From Defluviitaleaceae bacterium (GTDB lineage: Bacteria; Bacillota; Clostridia; Lachnospirales; WQUN01): a stretch of 64,000 nt of DNA. A program made the translations under genes and the position numbers. Numbering within the stretch: position 1 is the first letter of the stretch; the number at the start of each line of letters is the position of its first letter. The stretch spans positions 23,625 to 87,624 of the forward strand of contig WRDO01000010.1 in NCBI GenBank assembly GCA_009779755.1, in the 5' to 3' direction. This document shows positions 59,086-64,000 of this stretch, piece by piece. The notes below the pieces were generated by a model. The model was not told the origin of the DNA. It was given only the letters and a program-made list of their open reading frames with translations, and did not search any database.

Positions 59086-61050
59086 TTATCCCCGAACCGG
59101 TTGATCGGCGGTCAGCCTTATCGTATGCCAGCCGTAGTCTCTTGTGAGGGTGGTGAAGCGGGTGTCCCAGTTGGCTACGCGGTTGTTGACCGCGGTTAAG
59201 CCCACGCCCCAAGTAGAGGGGAAGTAGAAAATGGTATTGTACATATACCATTGCAAGTCGCTCATGGCTTCCATCAGGAAATCCATATCCCAAGCGTCCA
59301 TGGAGTTAATACGGGCAAGGATGGCATCCAATTCGGGGCTGTTGTGGCGTGAGGCGTTTTCAAATTCCTCGCGTGCCCACATGGAGTTGGCGGGGTTCGC
59401 GCCATGGTCCCAGCCACCGGTCCAAAAATGCACTTCGTCGTCGTCGTCGTCAAAGTCCATCGCGTCCCAAATCGTCCAAATGTCGTGGAACATACCTTGC
59501 CACAAGGATACGCGGATACCCACATCGCCCCATGCCTGCGTGAGGGCCATGTAGTACCATTCGGCGGTGGGGCTTTCGGCCATTGCCCAAATGAGGTCCA
59601 TACGGGAGCCGTCCAACCAAGTGCGATAACCTTCCGAGTCGCGGTTGGTAAAGCCCGCTTCGTCCAATACCCGGTTGGCTTCCACGGGGTCATAGGGGAA
59701 CATAGGCACGGATAAATCCATTAAAGGCCTGTGCCGGATGGGGAGGTAAGAACCGGCGGGGAAGCTCAAACCGTTGTAACGTACCTGCGTAATCGTCAGC
59801 CAGTCAATGGCCAGCGCCATGGCTTTGCGGATGGCATACGCTTCGGGGCGCATCATTTCGTGTACGCGGTCGTTCATTTCGGATACGTTTTGGTCTGTTT
59901 CAAAACACCACCAACCCATACGGAAGGCGTAGTGGCTTTGTCTGGTGCGGCCGGGCGAACCGAAGTAACGCCAATTGTCGGGTTCCATATGATAAGGGAA
60001 GTCCAATTGGCGGAAGCCTACGGCGTCAAACTCGCCGGCTACCATGGCATCGGCTACCATATCGCCGGAAATACGGCGGATTACCACGTTCTCGATATGA
60101 GGCACACCCCATACATAGTCTTCGTTACGTGTTAAGAGGTAGGATTCGCCGGGTTCGGCATGTACGAACTTAAACGGTCCCCAGCCGATGGGTGTTTCAC
60201 GCACATAGGGGCTGTCAATCATGTCGGCTACGTTGTCGGGGTAATACGGGCTAAACAAGTGCGCGGGCATGGGTGATGTCCATACGCCGAAGTACATGAT
60301 GGTCGGCGCGAATTCGTTGAAGTATATGGTCAGCGCCCTGTTGTTGTTTGACAGTACAAGACCCTCGATGCGGTCGGCTTCTTGGGCGTTGTATTCCCAA
60401 ATGCCGACGATATCCGACGTGTTGCCCGTGCGGAAGTGACGCGGGCCTTTATGGTCGGGGTGCGCCATTACGTGGAGGGTAAAGTACAGGTCATACAGTG
60501 TCAGGGGTGCCCCGTCGTGCCAGTTTACGTCGTAGTGCTGCGTAATGGTAATGGAACGGGATGCCATGTCGTGGGACACGGTCCATACGCCGCCTTCGCC
60601 GAACTGGTCAAATTCGTTCATTTCGATCAAACCGCCGTCGGTACCCAACATACCGGCGGTGATGGCGTCGACCGCCGACATGCTGAAAAGCGCACCGCCG
60701 ATAACACCTTGCCACGGCGAAGGTTCAATGATACCGCGTTGGAAAATCGTACCCTGTACGTGGGGCAAACCGTTGTCCCCATGCTGCGGGAAACGCGTCA
60801 GCGCGTCTTCAAGCATATTTAAGGGATGCCCGGGGGGAATACGGAAATCGTCGATGTTATCGAACTGTTGACGGTCGTCGTCTTCGCCGGTCCCCACATT
60901 ATTATTTTGTTGGGGTTGCGGCGTAGGCGTCGTGGCTACGACCGGCGGCGCGGTGGGGGTTGGTTCGTTTTCTTCGTTACCGCGGCAAGCGGTAAGTGCT
61001 GTCAGCGCCAGCGCAGTGACAACCAAAAGCAGTAAAAGCACTTTCTTCAT
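59086..61050 (-). CDS. ABC transporter substrate-binding lipoprotein, family 5
   Basis: 654 residues. It has a lipoprotein signal with lipobox LTAC (Cys22), a 40-residue acidic/Thr/Pro linker, then a family 5 (DppA/OppA) fold: GGVWTVSHDMASRSITI, YDVNWHDGAPLTLYDLYFTLH, RETPIGWGPFKF, YLLTRNEDYVWGVPHIENVVIR, KAMALAIDWLTITQVRYNG. It binds solute outside the membrane for the importer encoded upstream. Family 5 proteins carry peptides, nickel or, in several plant-degrading anaerobes, oligosaccharides; the unusually large size and the glycosidase-rich window leave the last option open. Last gene of the operon. Confidence 0.92.
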   Translation of the reverse strand: MKKVLLLLLVVTALALTALTACRGNEENEPTPTAPPVVATTPTPQPQQNNNVGTGEDDDRQQFDNIDDFRIPPGHPLNMLEDALTRFPQHGDNGLPHVQGTIFQRGIIEPSPWQGVIGGALFSMSAVDAITAGMLGTDGGLIEMNEFDQFGEGGVWTVSHDMASRSITITQHYDVNWHDGAPLTLYDLYFTLHVMAHPDHKGPRHFRTGNTSDIVGIWEYNAQEADRIEGLVLSNNNRALTIYFNEFAPTIMYFGVWTSPMPAHLFSPYYPDNVADMIDSPYVRETPIGWGPFKFVHAEPGESYLLTRNEDYVWGVPHIENVVIRRISGDMVADAMVAGEFDAVGFRQLDFPYHMEPDNWRYFGSPGRTRQSHYAFRMGWWCFETDQNVSEMNDRVHEMMRPEAYAIRKAMALAIDWLTITQVRYNGLSFPAGSYLPIRHRPLMDLSVPMFPYDPVEANRVLDEAGFTNRDSEGYRTWLDGSRMDLIWAMAESPTAEWYYMALTQAWGDVGIRVSLWQGMFHDIWTIWDAMDFDDDDDEVHFWTGGWDHGANPANSMWAREEFENASRHNSPELDAILARINSMDAWDMDFLMEAMSDLQWYMYNTIFYFPSTWGVGLTAVNNRVANWDTRFTTLTRDYGWHTIRLTADQPVRG

Positions 61051-61102
61051 AATTACTCTTCCTTTCTTTGGAGGGGTTGCCTCTTATATATTCGCGTTGT
61101 TG

Positions 61103-61972
61103 CTAAACGCTTCTTTTTCGGGCGTCGGCGGCGCGGTTGATTGCTTGGCCGACGAAGTTGATGCACAGCATTAATAAAAGGATCAGCAATGCCGCGGGCA
61201 GCCATTGCCACGGCCGTTGCTGCATAGTGCCTGATGAACGCGCGTAAGCCAAATGCTGCCCCAAGCTGGGTACCCCCGGCGGCAAGCCGAAGCCCAAGAA
61301 GGTCAAGCCGATTTCCAGCCCCATGTTGCCCGCCAGCACCAACGTTAAGCCGCTGGTGATAATCGAAACCAAATTCGGCAGCACTTCGCGTACCATAATG
61401 ACGATATTGGGCGTGCCCAGCGTCTTGGATGCGGCAACATAATCCAACCGCCCCTGCTGCAAGGTCATGACGCGGACAAGGCCCGTCATGGTCAGCCAGC
61501 CGCCCACCAGTATAATCATCCCCGAAAAACCCAGCCATGTTTTAAATGTAATAATCGAGCGGAACAGGATAATCAGCATCAAACCGGGAATCATGCCCCA
61601 AAACGCGATCAGGCGCATCATCACATTATCCACATGCCCGCCGTAAAAGCCTATAAATAAGCCTAAAAATATCCCGATACTTGCCCCGCCTATGGTTACG
61701 ACAAAGGAAATATTCAATGAATTACGCGCCGCCAGTACCAACTGTTGTATCATGCAGCGCCCCATCGGGTCGGTGCCCAAACGGAAATCCGCGCTTGGCC
61801 GTTGGTTCATGGTAAACATGCTGAGCCGCATGGCTTGCGTTTCGTCAATAATGTAGTAGCCCCATACATAAACCGTAGCCACGATGCCGATGAACAGGAA
61901 CAGTCCGAACAGCGCCAGCTTGTCGTTGCGTATTTCCTTCCATACTACGCCCAATCCGCCTTTATCCATCAT
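61103..61972 (-). CDS. ABC transporter permease, OppC/DppC type
   Basis: 289 residues from the ATG at 61972, chosen because GGGGGG lies 6 bases upstream. It has an N-terminal OppC_N segment (VVWKEIRNDKLALFGLFLF), six membrane helices, FRLGTDPMGRCMIQQLVLAARNSL, and the EAA loop ASKTLGTPNIVIMVREVLPNL that couples to the ATPases. It follows oppB after 10 bases. Confidence 0.93.
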   Translation of the reverse strand: MMDKGGLGVVWKEIRNDKLALFGLFLFIGIVATVYVWGYYIIDETQAMRLSMFTMNQRPSADFRLGTDPMGRCMIQQLVLAARNSLNISFVVTIGGASIGIFLGLFIGFYGGHVDNVMMRLIAFWGMIPGLMLIILFRSIITFKTWLGFSGMIILVGGWLTMTGLVRVMTLQQGRLDYVAASKTLGTPNIVIMVREVLPNLVSIITSGLTLVLAGNMGLEIGLTFLGFGLPPGVPSLGQHLAYARSSGTMQQRPWQWLPAALLILLLMLCINFVGQAINRAADARKRSV

Positions 61973-61982
61973 CGCACCCCCC

Positions 61983-62948
61983 TTATTTAATCCGTATCCG
62001 CGGGTCAACGAACATAATGGTCAAATCCGCAAGCAACCCCGCCATGACACCCACAAAGGCATAGAACATAATCAGCGCGTTCGCCACGGGCCAGTCGCGG
62101 CCGGCTACGGAATTGACGAACAACTGCCCCATGCCGTTAATCGAGAACACCGTTTCGATAAAAATCGAACCCGTAAATACCAACGCGATGGACGCCCCCA
62201 TACCCCCGGCAACGGGCAATATCGCGTTGCGCAGGATATGGCGCGTGTATACGCGGCGTTCGGGTGTACCCTTACTGCGCGCGGTGGTGACGAAATCGGA
62301 GGATTGGACGTCGATGATTTGATTGCGCAGGTAATAAATCGTTACGGTCCCGCCCAAAACCGCACCCGTCACTGAAGGCAGCACCAAATGGTGCAGGCGG
62401 CTCCATACTTCCGCCCATCCCCCTTGGAAGGCAGCCATAACCGACACCGAGTTCATGGCGGGGAACCAACCCAAACGGAATGCGAAAATAAATATCATAA
62501 GAAGGCCCATTACAATCGTGGGGATGCTGAAAAAGACAAAGATATAAAACATGATTGCTTTATCGGGCAGCCGGTTATGCTTGCGCCCTGCGATAATACC
62601 CAGCGGAATCGCTATCGCGTACAGCAATATCGTTGTCATTATCGACAGCCGTATCGTGTTTATCATATTGTTGCCTATGACCGAGGTCACGGGTACGCGA
62701 TGCTGTAAGCTCCGCCCGAGGTCACCGCGCAGGACATTGCCTACCCAACGCGAATATTGCTCATACCAAGGGTCGTTTAACCCGGCTTCCTCGCGCATAC
62801 GGTTGATTTCCCCCGGCGGCATACCGGGTTCCAATTGCCCGCGCAAAGCGTCCCCCGGCATAAACTGCGCCAACACAAAAACGATGACGCTCAAGCCGAT
62901 GAGCTGGGGTATTGCTATCAATAAACGCCTGACGACTGTTTTCCACAT
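61983..62948 (-). CDS. ABC transporter permease, OppB/DppB type
   Basis: 321 residues, six membrane helices. It begins RRLLIAIPQLIGLSVIVFVL, has QYSRWVGNVLRGDLGRSLQHRVPV and the EAA loop TTARSKGTPERRVYTRHILRNAILPV, and ends in DPRIRIK. This is the standard OppB layout; it pairs with the OppC-type permease to form the channel. It follows the oppF-type gene after 11 bases. Confidence 0.94.
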   Translation of the reverse strand: MWKTVVRRLLIAIPQLIGLSVIVFVLAQFMPGDALRGQLEPGMPPGEINRMREEAGLNDPWYEQYSRWVGNVLRGDLGRSLQHRVPVTSVIGNNMINTIRLSIMTTILLYAIAIPLGIIAGRKHNRLPDKAIMFYIFVFFSIPTIVMGLLMIFIFAFRLGWFPAMNSVSVMAAFQGGWAEVWSRLHHLVLPSVTGAVLGGTVTIYYLRNQIIDVQSSDFVTTARSKGTPERRVYTRHILRNAILPVAGGMGASIALVFTGSIFIETVFSINGMGQLFVNSVAGRDWPVANALIMFYAFVGVMAGLLADLTIMFVDPRIRIK

Positions 62949-62959
62949 ACGTTACACCT

Positions 62960-63886
62960 CTACAGCATCGCGACTTGGTGCGTGTCGCTGATGGGCCTTA
63001 AATCATATACGCCGTGGCCGTCCCTGTAATAATCGGGGAGCTCCTTTTCGTACAGGGCGTTGATTTCGGCGCGGTTACGTGCGTTGTCCTTACGTTTGTT
63101 GGGGTCGATGTCGGGGATGGCGGCGATGAGGCGCTTGGTGTATATGTGCGTCGCGTTTTCGTAGATGTCCTTTCGCGTGCCGTATTCCACGAATCGCGCG
63201 TGGTGCATGATGGCAAGGTGTTCGCACATGTGCTTCACCACACCCAAGTCGTGGCTGATAAAAAGGTACGCCATCTTTAATTCCTGCTGTATATCCTTCA
63301 AGTGGTTAAGCACTTGCGCTTGGACGGATAAGTCGAGCGCGCTGACGGGTTCGTCGCATACGATGAGCTTGGGTTTTAACGCGATGGCCCGCGCCACGCC
63401 GATGCGCTGCCGCTGACCGCCGGAAAATTCGAAGGGGTATTTGCTTGCGTTATCGGGTGTCATGCCTACGATGGACAGCAATTCGTCCACGCGCTTACGC
63501 TCTTCTGTTTTGGAAAGTTTTTCGAAGTTGCGCAGGGGTTCGGCTACGATGTCCAGCACCCTTTTCCTCGGATTAAGGGAGGAATATACATCTTGGAAAA
63601 TCATCTGCACGCTCTTGCGGTAGGGGGAGCGGTTCTTACGCACCGATTTCGTAATGTCCTTACCGTCGAACCGTATGGTGCCCGCGGTGATGTGCGTCAA
63701 GCCCAGTATCGATTTACCGATCGTGCTCTTGCCGCTGCCCGATTCCCCCACCAAACCGATGGTTTGCCCCGGTTCTATGGAAAAGGAAACGCCGTCCACG
63801 GCCTTTACGTAGCCGACTACGCGCCCTAATATGCCGCCGTGGATGGGAAAATGGACCTTTAAGTCCTTTACTTCCAACAATGCCAT
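62960..63886 (-). CDS. ABC transporter ATP-binding protein, OppF/DppF type
   Basis: 308 residues. Walker A GESGSGKST, Q-loop MIFQDVYSSLNPR, signature FSGGQRQRIGVARAI, Walker B LIVCDEPVSALD and the switch FISHD are intact. The C-terminal oligopeptide/dipeptide extension (THIYTKRLIAAIPDIDP) shows it is the OppF-type subunit. It starts 3 bases after the stop of the partner ATPase gene. Confidence 0.95.
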   Translation of the reverse strand: MALLEVKDLKVHFPIHGGILGRVVGYVKAVDGVSFSIEPGQTIGLVGESGSGKSTIGKSILGLTHITAGTIRFDGKDITKSVRKNRSPYRKSVQMIFQDVYSSLNPRKRVLDIVAEPLRNFEKLSKTEERKRVDELLSIVGMTPDNASKYPFEFSGGQRQRIGVARAIALKPKLIVCDEPVSALDLSVQAQVLNHLKDIQQELKMAYLFISHDLGVVKHMCEHLAIMHHARFVEYGTRKDIYENATHIYTKRLIAAIPDIDPNKRKDNARNRAEINALYEKELPDYYRDGHGVYDLRPISDTHQVAML

Positions 63887-63889
63887 ATC

Positions 63890-64000
63890 CTATGCCCCCG
63901 CTTTAAGGGTAAATGTCTTATAACAACTGCAAAGCACGAAATGCCCGGGGGAAACTTCGTGGTATTGGGGATCTTCCTCGTGAAGGCTCGCGTGGTGCCA
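63890..64000 (-). CDS. ABC transporter ATP-binding protein, OppD/DppD type, C-terminal end
   Basis: Only the last 36 codons lie in the window, ending TAG at 63890-63892. The ending EDPQYHEVSPGHFVLCSCY matches the C-terminal oligo/dipeptide-transporter domain of OppD-type ATPases (an EVxPGHxVxCxxY pattern). The rest is beyond base 64000. It is the upstream partner of the OppF-type gene. Confidence 0.85.
   Translation of the reverse strand, partial: WHHASLHEEDPQYHEVSPGHFVLCSCYKTFTLKAGA

Overview
The window reads as chromosomal DNA of an anaerobic, motile, probably plant-fibre-degrading Firmicute of the class Clostridia. The case rests on PASTA-type penicillin-binding proteins, a SpoIID-family protein, GNAT-free low-complexity lipoproteins, a very large flagellin, an HD-GYP regulator and several glycoside hydrolases (GH9, GH10, GH18, GH26-like and a GH78-like end). 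This is inference from gene families; no rRNA or tRNA gene is present to place it. Genes are dense, and many stops and starts overlap by 1-4 bases.

Layout: 1-828 is the end of an alpha-L-rhamnosidase-like gene. 919-7824 is a wall and division block: FlgN-like protein, class A PBP, rsmH, an FtsL-like protein and an FtsI/SpoVD-type PBP. 7830-11886 (minus) is a MacB/LolCDE-like ABC exporter. 12039-14741 is a surface-type multidomain protein split in two by a hexamer repeat and a perfect hairpin. 14742-19753 (minus) carries aspS, a Phd/PIN toxin-antitoxin pair and leuS. 19889-27986 is a sensory operon: small protein, FIST-like protein, chemoreceptor, REC-HD-GYP regulator and hybrid kinase with HPt. 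28051-31432 holds divergent genes for an Ig-repeat secreted protein and a GH10 xylanase lipoprotein. 31441-37461 holds miaB, an MFS transporter and a cytoplasmic GH9 enzyme. 37574-45408 is a tightly overlapping run: glgP, GH18, poly-HAMP protein, SpoIID-like protein and queA. 45405-50702 (minus) is a polyprenyl-phosphate glycosylation cassette. 50761-55905 (minus) is a 1714-residue flagellin. 56040-58348 holds a possible 24-residue peptide gene, a GH26-like lipoprotein and a DegV protein. 58387-59022 is a type III toxin-antitoxin locus. 59086-64000 (minus) is an Opp/Dpp-type ABC importer cut off by the window end.

The two most notable things are these. First, the type III toxin-antitoxin locus has its own promoter, two 52-base RNA repeats that can each fold into a hairpin-pseudoknot with a compensatory base-pair change between copies, a terminator, and an AT-rich toxin gene resembling the TenpN family. 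Second, two long palindromic elements sharing a core sequence lie in opposite orientations inside miaB and the MFS gene. Both keep the reading frame and add about 27-35 residues in a variable loop. The giant flagellin with a roughly 110-residue tandem repeat and the split pilin-domain gene are also worth attention.

Functional picture: secreted xylanase and GH26-like lipoproteins would open plant polysaccharide. The MFS transporter and the Opp-type importer would bring in oligomers, and the cytoplasmic GH9 enzyme would cut them. A phosphorylase handles storage glucan. The sensory operon and the large flagellum serve motility toward substrate.
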